28,094 nucleotides of DNA from Peptococcaceae bacterium BRH_c23 (GTDB lineage Bacteria > Bacillota_B > Desulfitobacteriia > Desulfitobacteriales > Desulfitobacteriaceae). The stretch spans positions 1-28,094 of the forward strand of contig LADV01000302.1 in NCBI GenBank assembly GCA_000961805.1, written 5' to 3'. Position numbers and translations under genes: made by a program. The stretch's first letter is position 1; every line of letters starts with the position of its first letter. Shown here one piece after another: positions 8,214 through 17,244 of the stretch. The notes beneath the pieces are model-generated. The model did not search any database and was not told where the DNA came from. It saw only the letters and a program-made list of their open reading frames with translations.

Positions 8214-8294
8214 ACCTTTGCCCCGACCGAGGAGGAATTGGCTCTGTTCGAAAAGGTTGACCCTAACCGTATTCGAGATATTACTTCTTCGTAG
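8214..8294 (+). pseudogene. possible C-terminal stub of a lost gene
   Basis: A 26-codon open stretch ending in TAG reads like a real protein tail (acidic helix with [13 protein letters not shown] then R-I-R-D). It has no start or ribosome binding site and is closed upstream by a TAA at 8211-8213. The 168-base gap between sucD and the chemotaxis gene otherwise holds nothing I recognise. Weakly supported. Confidence 0.2.
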
Positions 8295-8317
8295 CTAATG
8301 AAAAAGGGGGTATTTTT

Positions 8318-10033
8318 ATCAAGATTAATGATCTAAGAGTTTCATCTAAAATATTAATTCTTATTATCTGTTCTTCGGCATTTCTATTAATAAGTAACCT
8401 TATAAGTTATTATGAATTGTCTATCACAAATAATTATGTTGATACAATGTATAACAAAGAGTTAAAACAAATTCAGACCATAAGTGATCTTCGCAAACTA
8501 AATAGTGATAATGAGGTAGAATTATTGTTATTAATTTTATCCTCAAGTGAAGAACAGAGTAAGTTTTCATCCAAAATTGCAGAAAACAAGAAAAAAATCT
8601 TTGAATTAGTGGACCAATACCAAAGCCTGGATATAGATACATATCAAAGTGATCAACTAACAGCATTTAAGGCTAATTTCCAGGCCTTTGATTCCTTTGG
8701 AAAATCAATCATGCTTGTTGCCCAAACAAACGGTACTTCTGCAGCATTCGCTACCTTTAAAACCGGGAATATGATTTATGCTGGGTTAGATAATGGTTTA
8801 CTCAGTTTAGCAAATCACAGTGCTGAAAATGCCAATAAGCTTAAGAATCAAATACAGAACAACTCAGAACTTTCTTCAAAAATATTAATCATAGTGCTCA
8901 TTTCTTCCATACTTTTATGTGCGATTATCGGCTGGCTAATTACGACTTCTATTTCTAAACCACTTAATAGGGTAGTTGCCATCGCCAATGAAATAAGTAA
9001 CGGGAAACTAAAATTGGACCAAATCGTGACCAATCAGAGTAAGAATGAGATAAATACTTTAAATATTGCAATGAATATGATGAAAGATAATTTGCGAGCT
9101 ATTATCAATGATGTTTCCCGACGTTCTGACGAAATTTTAATTTTCTCCCAACAACTTGCCGATGCCTCAGGTCAAATAGCAAGCTCAACAAATCAAATTG
9201 CTATGACGACGAGCCAATTGGCAAATGGCTCTACCGAACAAACTCAATCAAGTGTACTCATCGTACAGATGATGAAAGAAACTAGATCTCAAGTAGAAAT
9301 CGGATATCAAGAAGCGAATACAACAGTTATGGAAGCTAAAAAATCTACAATAGTTGCAATTGAGGGGCAAGATTCAATCAATAAGGCGATTGAGCATCTA
9401 ACTATCATAGCGGAATCCGTAACAGAAGCCTCTAAATTGATTGATGACTTAGGAAACCAATCCAACAAAATCGGCGAAATTATTACTTTAATTACTGAAA
9501 TATCTAACCAAACGAACTTATTAGCCCTCAATGCTGCCATTGAGGCGGCCCGTGCTGGTGAGGCTGGACATGGTTTTGCTGTCGTGGCTGATGAGGTCAG
9601 AAAATTGGCAGAAGAGTCGAAAGATGCATCGAATAAGATTATTGGTTTAGTTAAAGGAATTCAGATATCATCGAAGGATAGCATGATTATCATGCAGAAT
9701 AATAAAAAGTCAGTTGAAGAACAAGTATTTTTAAATGAAATTAGTGGAAGTTCATTATCAAAGATTGTGGAGCACGTTAAACGGACAGAATTCGATGCAC
9801 AGCACATTAGCAAGATGTTTGAAGGATTGAACGAGGATGCATATAAGGTGTTAAGTCTTACACAAAATATATCGGATTTAATCCAAGCATCTGCAGCATC
9901 TTCCGAAGAGATTGCCGCTACGACTGAGGAGCAAACCTCAATCGTTGAATATATGGCTGAAAGTTCAAAGGATTTGGCCAAATTAGCTCATAACCTCAAG
10001 GGAAATCTCAATAAATTTTCAGTCGAAGAGTAA
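8318..10033 (+). CDS. methyl-accepting chemotaxis protein with a non-standard or damaged start
   Basis: Transmembrane chemoreceptor. In order: a first membrane helix (about residues 12-33 when counted from 8318), a four-helix-bundle type extracellular sensor, a second membrane helix ([17 protein letters not shown]), HAMP, and the long coiled-coil signalling domain. The hairpin tip [22 protein letters not shown] is intact. The usual receptor opening, K-I-N-D-L-x-V-S-S-K-I, is encoded from 8321. The codon before it is ATC at 8318, seven bases after AAGGGGG (8304-8310). The first standard in-frame start is TTG at 8417, which would delete the first membrane helix. Either ATC is used, an ATG was mutated, or there is a base error. 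The gene stands alone. Confidence 0.8.
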   Translation: MKINDLRVSSKILILIICSSAFLLISNLISYYELSITNNYVDTMYNKELKQIQTISDLRKLNSDNEVELLLLILSSSEEQSKFSSKIAENKKKIFELVDQYQSLDIDTYQSDQLTAFKANFQAFDSFGKSIMLVAQTNGTSAAFATFKTGNMIYAGLDNGLLSLANHSAENANKLKNQIQNNSELSSKILIIVLISSILLCAIIGWLITTSISKPLNRVVAIANEISNGKLKLDQIVTNQSKNEINTLNIAMNMMKDNLRAIINDVSRRSDEILIFSQQLADASGQIASSTNQIAMTTSQLANGSTEQTQSSVLIVQMMKETRSQVEIGYQEANTTVMEAKKSTIVAIEGQDSINKAIEHLTIIAESVTEASKLIDDLGNQSNKIGEIITLITEISNQTNLLALNAAIEAARAGEAGHGFAVVADEVRKLAEESKDASNKIIGLVKGIQISSKDSMIIMQNNKKSVEEQVFLNEISGSSLSKIVEHVKRTEFDAQHISKMFEGLNEDAYKVLSLTQNISDLIQASAASSEEIAATTEEQTSIVEYMAESSKDLAKLAHNLKGNLNKFSVEE

Positions 10034-10074
10034 ATGAAAAAATTTTATTTGACAAAAATACTATCACACCTTGC

Positions 10075-10111
10075 AATGCCAGTATACCACGGGAGGGTAT
10101 ACTGGCATTTT
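10075..10111 (+). terminator. intrinsic terminator after the chemotaxis gene
   Basis: A perfect 14-bp inverted repeat (AATGCCAGTATACC, 10075-10088, with GGTATACTGGCATT, 10096-10109), a 7-base loop, and a short T run TTTT at 10108-10111. It separates the chemotaxis gene from the rhodanese gene. Confidence 0.85.
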
Positions 10112-10138
10112 GACATAATTTATTGATAGAGAGGAATT

Positions 10139-10543
10139 TTGAGTATGAATCAGACCGTGACGACAGTAATTTTGTTAGTAGGAGTACTAGTAATCTGGGC
10201 ATATATGAAGAATTCTGGGAAGGTTAATAAATTAAGAATCGACCCATTAGAAGCAAAAAAGAGAATAGATTCGGAAAAGGGAATCATTCTGCTGGATGTC
10301 AGAACCCAAGAGGAATATATCGAAAATCACATCCCCAGAGGCACATTGATTCCTTTAAGTGTTTTGGCAAGGGTCGCTAGCAAGAAATTGCCGGACAAAC
10401 AAGCCACTATTTTCATCTATTGTAGGAGTGGGAATCGGAGTAGAGCTGCTGTAAGGATGTTATTAAAGCAGGGTTATACTAATATTTTTGATTTGGGGGG
10501 CATAATACGCTGGCCATACAAGACGGTTTCTGGCAAGAAGTGA
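10139..10543 (+). CDS. membrane-anchored single-domain rhodanese (sulfurtransferase)
   Basis: A 134-aa protein with an N-terminal hydrophobic segment (about residues 7-22), likely a membrane anchor, followed by one rhodanese domain. D-V-R is at 53-55. The active-site loop C-R-S-G-N-R-S has its cysteine at about residue 95, so the enzyme is expected to be active as a persulfide carrier. The start is TTG 10139 or ATG 10145; GAGAGGA lies just upstream of both. It has a terminator upstream and a converging gene on the other strand three bases after its stop, so it is probably a single-gene unit. The substrate cannot be read from the sequence. Confidence 0.85.
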   Translation: MSMNQTVTTVILLVGVLVIWAYMKNSGKVNKLRIDPLEAKKRIDSEKGIILLDVRTQEEYIENHIPRGTLIPLSVLARVASKKLPDKQATIFIYCRSGNRSRAAVRMLLKQGYTNIFDLGGIIRWPYKTVSGKK

Positions 10544-10546
10544 GGA

Positions 10547-11236
10547 TTACTGATCTTTTTCTAGGACATATAAACCATCTTCCTCCCTCCATTCAGCAAA
10601 AAAAATATTATTGACATTATCAAACCCTTGTTTTTTTAGTTTAGTTTTAAGCCAAGATTCATTTTTGCTGATTGTTAGTAAGTTATCGTTAAGTATTATT
10701 CCATCACTTACAAGAAGCATAGGGAGGGATTTGCGATTTAAAGGAATATTAAGATCTTTAAGTGTCGGGGTATCGAATTCAGGTTTTCGTATAACAGTTA
10801 GGGACCCGTTTGGTTCGAGTATAGCATATTCAACTTCTCGAACGGAAAATACATCCTTAATTCTTAATAGATTTTGAAGCTCATTGAGGTTCATGCGATT
10901 TTTCTTAAGTGCTTGGCGATCAATAACCCCTTTTTGAATAACTAAGGCAGGTTTACCTTCTAAAAAGTTCCTTAATGTAATGGACTTTTGACCCACAAGT
11001 TGTATACCAAAGATTAGGAGGCCCCAAATTGTAACAGCAAACAAAATTTTTACAACGCCAGTGTCATCATCATAGATTGCATTACCTAAAAGCTCACCCA
11101 AAATTAGCGCTGAAATAAAGTCAAAAGCAGTAAGTTGTGTGATTTGAGTTTTGCCTAAAACCCTAGTAATAAGTAATAAACTGAAAAAACCTACAATCAG
11201 TTCTACTGTTAACTGTCCTAAACCCATAAAATACAC
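10547..11236 (-). CDS. DUF421 (YetF-like) membrane protein
   Basis: A 229-aa protein with about three N-terminal membrane helices (first around residues 8-26, then 38-55 and 62-82) followed by a soluble alpha/beta DUF421 region. Typical features are R-V-L-G-K-x-Q-I-T-Q-L-T-A-F-D-F and, later, E-Y-A-I-L-E-P-N-G-S-L. The family is common in spore-forming Firmicutes; its molecular role is not firmly established. The ATG start has AAAGGAG eight bases upstream on the minus strand. It converges on the rhodanese gene with a 3-base gap and no clear terminator between them. Confidence 0.88.
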   Translation of the reverse strand: MYFMGLGQLTVELIVGFFSLLLITRVLGKTQITQLTAFDFISALILGELLGNAIYDDDTGVVKILFAVTIWGLLIFGIQLVGQKSITLRNFLEGKPALVIQKGVIDRQALKKNRMNLNELQNLLRIKDVFSVREVEYAILEPNGSLTVIRKPEFDTPTLKDLNIPLNRKSLPMLLVSDGIILNDNLLTISKNESWLKTKLKKQGFDNVNNIFFAEWREEDGLYVLEKDQ

Positions 11237-11425
11237 TCCTTTAGTATTACGTCTAATTGGTAGATTAAACGTTATTCTATGGAATATACATTAAAAATTA
11301 ACAGTCAAACGTAATTTATTAAATTGTAGTTTACCGCACAACAGGGCGACCCTATGCAATTTAATTCACAAGAGAAAAAGGATTTTAAGACCCCTGCTTA
11401 GAATTAAGTGATAGGAGTTTTCAAA

Positions 11426-11462
11426 CCAAATTAAACGTCAATAGCAAAAGTTTGCTATTGAC
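11426..11462 (-). terminator. terminator of the trehalose/hexokinase operon
   Basis: A perfect 12-bp inverted repeat GTCAATAGCAAA/TTTGCTATTGAC (11437-11448 and 11451-11462) around a 2-base loop, 37 bases beyond the hexokinase stop. On the minus strand it is followed by GTTTAATTTGG, a loose T run. The rest of the 11237-11498 gap is AT-rich; I see nothing else in it beyond the DUF421 ribosome binding site. Confidence 0.65.
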
Positions 11463-11498
11463 ATAAAATCCGACATAGTTCTTCTTGCGAATGCTGAA

Positions 11499-12857
11499 CT
11501 ATTTATCGAGCTTTGCCAGAGCCGCTGCAATCGCTGCCCCTGTTAGGGAGCCTCCGGCTGACATTTTAACGGTGACCAGTCCCGCTTTACTCTCTAACGC
11601 TTCGCTTAAGGCAACCGTTAATTCCTGGGCGTAGCCAGGCATTCCTTTGTATAGGGAGCCGTCAATTGCAACAGTGTGACGATGGTCGAGGTGCGGGTCG
11701 AGATGTCGGACAACTCCGATGAAGCTGGCCGCCACCAGCTGGGCTGACCGTTTTGTGAGCAGATGCGCGATGCGTTTAAGAGCAAAGCACTCATCTCTTG
11801 GCACAAGGCGTGAGTGACTGTCCTCCTCAAGAAGGATTAGGGCCAAGTCTTTGCCGCTTATGGAATAGGGTTGGTTCCAGCGGGCAGGGGCAGGGGGGTT
11901 ATTAAGTCCACTAAACAGCCCCCGCTGGGAAAAATCTAGGACAATCCGACGAAAAAGCTCTCCGAGGTATTTGCCGGAGAGCTTTTTTTCGAAGCGTTGC
12001 TCCCCGGGGTTATCGCTTTCCAGGTCAAGCCTTTGATCGTAGGGGGTATCCGGAGCGTCGGAGAAGTTCCCGGACTCGGTGTTTATGATGACAGGAGCCT
12101 CAAATCCCGGTGCTTTCTGTTCAAGGTAGCAGGTGTTATGCCCGGTGCCGATGATCGAGGCGATGTCTAGGCTGGGGTCTTGATAGGCTGCGGTTAGGAA
12201 GGTGGTCACAGTGTCGTTGATAATGGCAGTAAGGCTTACGACACTGCCAAGTCCTCGGCGCTCAAGTGCTGCAGAGAGCAAGTGACCGACGTCTTTGCCG
12301 ACCACCCCGGACGTCTCAACTTCTTTGTTCCAGTAAAGGAGAAACCCTTCCCCGATCGTTTGTTGGCGATAGGGAAAGGAGAAGGCAAAACCCAGGGGAA
12401 GTGGTCCTGAAGTGCTAGACTTCAACGTGGGATGCGCAGAAGAATTCGAGAGCACTTCCTGAATAATCCCTGCCAGGAAATCAAAGAGCTCTTCAGCCGT
12501 CACGCTTGCAGCCCGGTAGTCGCGCCCGGACTCGGGGTCTGACAAAGGCCGACTTAGCTTATGTAATTCTAGAAAATTCCCTGCTCCCCTAAGCTCGACG
12601 ACAGCAGCCCGAGCATTCGAACCACCAAAATCAAGGGCCAGAAAGGTTCCGGCTTCATAGCCGTTCGGAGCCTGGAGATAGGAGGGAAACATCTTAAGCG
12701 AGCTTACACGCCCGCTTAAGCTTTGCTCCATGTGCTCCTGAAAACGGGAGGCTATCGTTAAGGTCATATTCAGAGAGATTGATAATTCGTTTTCCAATTG
12801 TTTTAAACCTTGCTCTAACAAAATACACATCCTCCCAATGCACGATTCTAAAGCCAA
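11499..12857 (-). CDS. eukaryotic-type hexokinase
   Basis: A 452-aa protein of the large hexokinase family (Hexokinase_1/Hexokinase_2 domains), known mainly from eukaryotes and rare in bacteria. It has the phosphate-1 loop L-A-L-D-F-G-G-S-N-A-R near residues 73-83, the sugar-binding F-A-F-S-F-P, and catalytic aspartate in I-I-N-D-T-V-T-T-F near residue 215. Further hallmarks are G-T-G-H-N-T-C-Y, I-N-T-E-S-G-N-F, K-L-S-G-K-Y-L-G-E and D-G-S-L-Y-K. It would phosphorylate glucose to glucose-6-phosphate. Possible starts are TTG 12857, ATG 12830 and TTG 12821; GGGAGG sits nine bases before the last. It ends an operon with a glucosidase and a trehalose synthase/phosphatase, so its glucose likely comes from their products. 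Confidence 0.88.
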   Translation of the reverse strand: MALESCIGRMCILLEQGLKQLENELSISLNMTLTIASRFQEHMEQSLSGRVSSLKMFPSYLQAPNGYEAGTFLALDFGGSNARAAVVELRGAGNFLELHKLSRPLSDPESGRDYRAASVTAEELFDFLAGIIQEVLSNSSAHPTLKSSTSGPLPLGFAFSFPYRQQTIGEGFLLYWNKEVETSGVVGKDVGHLLSAALERRGLGSVVSLTAIINDTVTTFLTAAYQDPSLDIASIIGTGHNTCYLEQKAPGFEAPVIINTESGNFSDAPDTPYDQRLDLESDNPGEQRFEKKLSGKYLGELFRRIVLDFSQRGLFSGLNNPPAPARWNQPYSISGKDLALILLEEDSHSRLVPRDECFALKRIAHLLTKRSAQLVAASFIGVVRHLDPHLDHRHTVAIDGSLYKGMPGYAQELTVALSEALESKAGLVTVKMSAGGSLTGAAIAAALAKLDK

Positions 12858-12898
12858 AGAACTCCAGGTGCTTTTTTATTCACTGACTGTTCTACGGG

Positions 12899-14593
12899 CT
12901 AATTCAGCAAATACACGCGCGCTTCGTACGGGCGCAAGGAGAATTCCTTAAGGTCATCGGCAACAATTTTAGCTTTAGTGTCCGAGTAATTGGCAATGAT
13001 CAGTCTGCCGGTTTGGAAGATGACCTTTTTCGGAAGGGTAAAAGCGGTACTCTTATGGAAGAAATTCAGAATAACCAAGAGGGTTTCCTCCTCCCAATGG
13101 CGCAGATAGGAATAGATCTTGGTGTGCATAGGCAAAAGCAGATGATAATCCCCGTACACAAAGAGGGGGTATTGGCGGCGAAGTTCAATGAGCTTGCGGT
13201 AATAGTGCAAGATAGAAGTCGGATCTTGTCGGGCCTGCTCAACATTAATGTCTGGGTAATTGGGATTAACGGGGATCCAGGGAGTGCCCTCCGTAAAACC
13301 GGCATTAGGACTGTTATCCCACTGCATCGGAGTGCGGGCATTGTCTCGTCCTTTTTCATAAATGACTTCAGTCAGTTCCTGAAGGTCTTTGCCGTTCTTC
13401 AGACCTTCTGCATACATGTTGAGCGTTTCAATGTCTCGATAATGCTCAATGCAATCGAAACAGACATTGGTCATGCCGATTTCTTCCCCTTGATAAATGT
13501 AAGGTGTCCCTTGGAGGGTATGAAGTAACGTAGCCAGCATTTTTGCCGACTCCACCCTGTAGGTGCTGTCATTGCCAAAACGGGAAACCATGCGGGGATG
13601 GTCGTGGTTGCTTAAAAAGAGGCTATTCCACCCGAAGTCTGCGAGCTTGGTTTGCCAGTCGCTGATTATGCGTTTAAAGTCTGCCAGTTCCCAGGGTTTT
13701 TTCTCCCACTTGCCGCTGGGTCCGTAATCCAGTTCCAACAGCTCAAATTGAAAGAGCATGTTCAGTTCATGGCGGCACTCATCCACAAAAACGCATGCCA
13801 GGTTTGCATCAACCCAACGGGTCTCTCCCACGGTCATAATGTCGTATTTAGACAAAACTTTCGTATACATTTCTCTGAGGTAATATTGCAAGCGCGGGCC
13901 GTTAATGAAGAACTGCCCTCCCCATTGATAAGGAGAGCTGTCTTTGGCAGGGGCATCAGGTAGCATAGGGTCTTTGGCAATCATGTTGATTACATCCATG
14001 CGAAAGCCGTCAACGCCCTGATCCAGCCACCACTTCATCATATCATAAATTTCGTAACGCACTCTTTTGTTTTCCCAATTAAGATCGGGTTGGTTTTTAG
14101 AAAAGACGTGTAAATAATACTCCTCGGTCAAAGCATCATACTCCCAAGCTGAACCACTAAATTCCGAAGACCAGTTATTGGGCTCTTTGCCGTCTTTGCC
14201 CGCCCGCCAAATATAATAATCGCGGTAGGGGTTGTCTTTGCTTGAGCGGGACTCTAGAAACCAGCGGTGTTGATCTGAGGTGTGATTGACGACTAAGTCC
14301 ATCACTAACTTCATGCCACGGCTGTGCAGCCCGTCCCGTAGATCCTCCCAGTCTGCCATGGTACCCATCTCATCCATGACTCCCCGGTAATCACTAATGT
14401 CATACCCATTATCTACATTGGGGGAACGATAAATTGGGCTGATCCAGAGCACATTAACTCCTAAGTACTGCAGGTAATCAAGCTTGGAGATGATTCCTTT
14501 AAGATCTCCGGTGCCATCCCCGTTGCTGTCTTTAAAGCTGCGGGGATAGATTTGGTAAACAACGCTTTCTTTCCACCACTTTTTTTTAGGCAT
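12899..14593 (-). CDS. GH13 alpha-glucosidase (oligo-1,6-glucosidase type)
   Basis: A 564-aa cytoplasmic alpha-amylase-superfamily hydrolase without a signal peptide. The N-terminal Y-Q-I-Y-P-R-S-F and calcium-loop D-S-N-G-D-G-x-G-D are intact. The catalytic residues appear as D200 (G-F-R-M-D), E257 (V-G-E-T-R) and D331 (S-N-H-D-H-P-R). The residue after D200 is Val, which in this subfamily is associated with alpha-1,6 specificity. Trehalose-6-phosphate hydrolases are close relatives, so a trehalose-linked substrate is an alternative that fits the operon. It starts inside the end of the OtsAB fusion gene (8-base overlap), so coupling is likely. Full length, no apparent damage. Confidence 0.88.
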   Translation of the reverse strand: MPKKKWWKESVVYQIYPRSFKDSNGDGTGDLKGIISKLDYLQYLGVNVLWISPIYRSPNVDNGYDISDYRGVMDEMGTMADWEDLRDGLHSRGMKLVMDLVVNHTSDQHRWFLESRSSKDNPYRDYYIWRAGKDGKEPNNWSSEFSGSAWEYDALTEEYYLHVFSKNQPDLNWENKRVRYEIYDMMKWWLDQGVDGFRMDVINMIAKDPMLPDAPAKDSSPYQWGGQFFINGPRLQYYLREMYTKVLSKYDIMTVGETRWVDANLACVFVDECRHELNMLFQFELLELDYGPSGKWEKKPWELADFKRIISDWQTKLADFGWNSLFLSNHDHPRMVSRFGNDSTYRVESAKMLATLLHTLQGTPYIYQGEEIGMTNVCFDCIEHYRDIETLNMYAEGLKNGKDLQELTEVIYEKGRDNARTPMQWDNSPNAGFTEGTPWIPVNPNYPDINVEQARQDPTSILHYYRKLIELRRQYPLFVYGDYHLLLPMHTKIYSYLRHWEEETLLVILNFFHKSTAFTLPKKVIFQTGRLIIANYSDTKAKIVADDLKEFSLRPYEARVYLLN

Positions 14594-16847
14594 TCACGCC
14601 AATCCCTTCATTTATTATGTCTTTCCTAGCTGCCAGTTCCTGGAGCATTTTCCTCACTTCCCTATAATCAGGCAGGAAGTAGCTAGCCTGAGACTTGTCT
14701 GTGCCAACGCGAATGGTAAACGTCTTTGGCGCCAACCCGCCGGGCCAGGAATGCTCAAGTGCGAGAATAGCAAACAAGTCCTCATCCGTAGTATCATCCC
14801 CAATGGCCAGAATAAAATCATAGTCTTGGGTGAGCGCAAGAGAGAGGCCAGTCGATCCTTTGGTCACCTCAGAGTTCCTGACTTCAATTACTTTGTTGCC
14901 TTGTAGTATATGAATATCAACGTTGGAGGTGAAAGCTACCAACCCGTCCATGAGTTCTCGAGCACAGGCGGCGCTAAGCTCTGGATTAGCTTGACGAAAG
15001 TGCCAAGCCAGAGAAAATTCTTTCTCTTCGATAAATGAGCCCGGGAGTCTGTCGGCATAAATTTCGAGCATCGGCAGGAGTTGACGTTTCCAGGAGTTGA
15101 CCAGAGGTTTGCTCAAGCGCCACTGCTCCCCCCGCCGTTTGAGCCAGGCTCCATGCTCGGCCACTAGGGTAATATTTAAGAAACCCAGCCAAGTTTCAAG
15201 GGTTGCTCTATCCCTGCCACTAATAATAACGACGTCCGTATTCGTGTTCGTTAATTCCTTCAGAAGATCGAGAAGTTCCCGATCAGGCTTTGCTTGGTCA
15301 GGGTTGTCTGTGAAGGGAACTAGAGTTCCGTCATAGTCAAGCAGCAGCAAGTGTCTATCGGCCCGATGGAAAGCAGTGTATAAGGTCTGTTTGTGTCGAC
15401 TTAGGGGGAGGGCCTGGGATTGTCCTTTCTGCACCTGCAACAGTTCCTGAATAAAATCGCCCGACCAGCGTACCACATCGTAGCGTTTGAGTCGCTGTTG
15501 CATGACCTGGTTGCGCTTTTTCTGCTCTGTCTCAGGCATTGCCAGAGCTTGCTGCAAAGCCTCAGCAATGGTTTCTAGGTTGTTGGGATTAATGATTAGA
15601 GCCTCTCCCAGTTCTTTGGCGGCGCCGGCCATTTCGCTCAGAATAAGCACACCGGTTTGATCCGTGCGAGCAGCTACATATTCTTTGGCAATTAAGTTCA
15701 TACCGTCCCGTAGGGGAGTGATTAGGGCGACGTCACTTTGTCGGTACATAGCCAGCAGAGAGTCAAGCGGCAAAAACTTGTATTGGTAAATAATTGGGGT
15801 CCAGTAAAACGTGCCGAAGCGACCGTTTATTTCGCCCACAAGTTCATCAATCTGCCGTTTCATTTGTTGGTAATGGGCAACTCCAACGCGAGAAGGAACC
15901 ACGATCATGAGCAGAACTACTTGCTCTCGCCACTGGGGATTGTTCTCCAAAAACAGCTTGTATCCCTGCAAGCGGTTGCTGATTCCTTTACTGTAATCTA
16001 AGCGGTCGACCGAAAGAATAGCCTTGAAGCCGTCCAGTAGTTGTTCCAAATCCTGCATATCTTCCCCAAACTCTGAACTAGTGGGGGTTGAGTGGTAGCG
16101 TTGATAGTCAATGCCCATAGGGAAGGTGTCAACTTTAACAGCATGATCTTGGGATAGGATTTGCCCGAGCTTGTGTTCATAGCCTAAAATTCGTAGCACA
16201 GATCGTAAGAAATACTGAGCATATTCAGGCGTGTGGAAGCCAATGAGATTAGCACCTAAGAGTCCGCGCAGGATTTCTCGGCCCCAAACAGGCGGCAAAA
16301 GTCGGTAGAGCTCATAGGATGGAAAGGGTATATGCAGGAAAAAGCCGATTGGAGTGTCAGGTAATTTCTCCCGGAGCAGGCTCGGCAGGAGCATAAGGTG
16401 GTAATCGTGCACCCAGATTACATCCCCTGGCTGGATTACCTCCAACACTGCATCCCTGAAAATTTTGTTAACATCTTGATACTGAAGCCAGTACTCCTTG
16501 TCATAGACAGTATAGGTTGGGAAATAATGAAACAAGGGCCAAATAATCTTATTACAAAAACCTAGATAAAATTTGTCCATCGCCTTTTCCGATAAGAATA
16601 CCGGAGAAGCATGGAGATCCACTAAAACGCTCTTCACTTCAGATTGCATCTTGTCAGGCACCGTGATTCCTGGCCATCCGATCCAGACATATTCGATGTC
16701 CTGGGCCGAGGTGCTTTTCAACAAATCTAAATAGGCACTTAAGCCAGAGACTAAACCTCCAGCGCTTTGCTCAAAGATGAGTTTGCCGTCCTGTTGAACT
16801 CCGTTCAACGGCAGCCTGTTCGAAACAATTAGTAACCTCATAATCAC
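14586..16847 (-). CDS. otsAB: bifunctional trehalose-6-phosphate synthase/phosphatase (OtsA-OtsB fusion)
   Basis: A 753-aa fusion. Residues 1-470 are a GT20 OtsA domain with S-N-R-L-P-L near 9, the G-G-L loop near 30, H-D-Y-H-L-M-L-L-P at 148-156, D-R-L-D-Y-S-K-G-I at 281-289 and R-D-G-M-N-L-I-A-K-E-Y at 380-390. Residues 495-745 are a HAD-type OtsB phosphatase with D-Y-D-G-T at 504-508 and G-D-D-T-T-D-E-D at 683-690. It makes trehalose from UDP-glucose and glucose-6-phosphate in one polypeptide. GTG at 16847 is the first start, but ATG at 16841 gives the typical M-R-L-L-I-V-S-N start, with GGGAGG about ten bases before. It is the first gene of the operon, behind a hairpin leader. Two active sites appear intact. 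Confidence 0.93.
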   Translation of the reverse strand: MIMRLLIVSNRLPLNGVQQDGKLIFEQSAGGLVSGLSAYLDLLKSTSAQDIEYVWIGWPGITVPDKMQSEVKSVLVDLHASPVFLSEKAMDKFYLGFCNKIIWPLFHYFPTYTVYDKEYWLQYQDVNKIFRDAVLEVIQPGDVIWVHDYHLMLLPSLLREKLPDTPIGFFLHIPFPSYELYRLLPPVWGREILRGLLGANLIGFHTPEYAQYFLRSVLRILGYEHKLGQILSQDHAVKVDTFPMGIDYQRYHSTPTSSEFGEDMQDLEQLLDGFKAILSVDRLDYSKGISNRLQGYKLFLENNPQWREQVVLLMIVVPSRVGVAHYQQMKRQIDELVGEINGRFGTFYWTPIIYQYKFLPLDSLLAMYRQSDVALITPLRDGMNLIAKEYVAARTDQTGVLILSEMAGAAKELGEALIINPNNLETIAEALQQALAMPETEQKKRNQVMQQRLKRYDVVRWSGDFIQELLQVQKGQSQALPLSRHKQTLYTAFHRADRHLLLLDYDGTLVPFTDNPDQAKPDRELLDLLKELTNTNTDVVIISGRDRATLETWLGFLNITLVAEHGAWLKRRGEQWRLSKPLVNSWKRQLLPMLEIYADRLPGSFIEEKEFSLAWHFRQANPELSAACARELMDGLVAFTSNVDIHILQGNKVIEVRNSEVTKGSTGLSLALTQDYDFILAIGDDTTDEDLFAILALEHSWPGGLAPKTFTIRVGTDKSQASYFLPDYREVRKMLQELAARKDIINEGIGVNA

Positions 16848-16865
16848 TTCTCCTCCCTTTCTATA

Positions 16866-16894
16866 TAAAACAAAAGAACCGCGTTAGGCGGTTC
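16866..16894 (-). promoter_or_regulatory. terminator-like hairpin in the otsAB leader
   Basis: On the minus strand GAACCGC/GCGGTTC forms a perfect 7-bp stem with loop CTAAC (16876-16894), followed by TTCTTTTGTTTT. It lies about 20-30 bases before the otsAB ribosome binding site (GGGAGG) and after a probable promoter, so read-through past it would be needed for expression. Attenuation or a 5' stabilising hairpin are both possible; no matching antiterminator is evident. Confidence 0.5.
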
Positions 16895-16907
16895 CGCAAG
16901 GTCCTCA

Positions 16908-16916
16908 ATTATATCA
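16908..16916 (-). promoter_or_regulatory. extended -10 promoter candidate for otsAB
   Basis: The minus strand reads TGATATAAT, a perfect TATAAT with the TGn extension; no good -35 lies 16-18 bases upstream (TTCTTA at best). The start point would be about 16901, giving a short leader that begins with the hairpin. The rest of the 397-base gap to the PAS regulator is AT-rich with a few small palindromes (CATCAA...TTGATG at 17058-17077 and GTTTC-AGT-GAAAC near 17090) and no gene I can support. Confidence 0.4.
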
Positions 16917-17244
16917 GTCAATAGCGAATCCTAAGAAGATTGAAAACTTGTGTAATCAAGAAGACCTTGTAAGAGACTTTACTTATTTTACCTAACAACT
17001 TAATAATAACATCTAAGTTGCCTTATGTCTACCAAAATAAGGTATGAAAAAATAGAACATCAACAATTCAATTGATGAGCCAAAATGTTTGTTTCAGTGA
17101 AACTTGATGGTAATTGGAATATGTTGTATTCAAATAAAAATTTTCAGAAAAAAGGAACAGCTCTTGTTTTGTAAAAGGATATAGAATAGTCATCAACGAA
17201 TATAATTATACAAAATGTCGATTGGCGTGGAAACTGAGGTATAG

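Noticed and set aside
8417..10033. TTG 8417 as the true start of the chemotaxis protein
   Set aside because: It would remove a clear first membrane helix and the conserved receptor opening encoded in frame upstream, and it has no ribosome binding site.
10049..10077. TTGACA-N17-TGCAAT as a promoter for the rhodanese gene
   Set aside because: Spacing is right, but the -10 overlaps the left arm of the strong terminator hairpin, so transcripts starting there would begin within the hairpin. It may be chance in AT-rich DNA.
13013..13528. 171-codon plus-strand open frame opposite the glucosidase gene
   Set aside because: It lies fully inside the well-supported GH13 gene on the other strand and resembles no protein family; it follows from codon bias of the real gene. 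The same applies to the other long antisense frames in sucC, abfD and abfT.
16896..16969. CAAGGTC...GACCTTG as the base stem of a T-box or other known riboswitch before otsAB
   Set aside because: No T-box consensus, no specifier loop and no recognisable riboswitch core lies between the arms, and the likely promoter lies between them.
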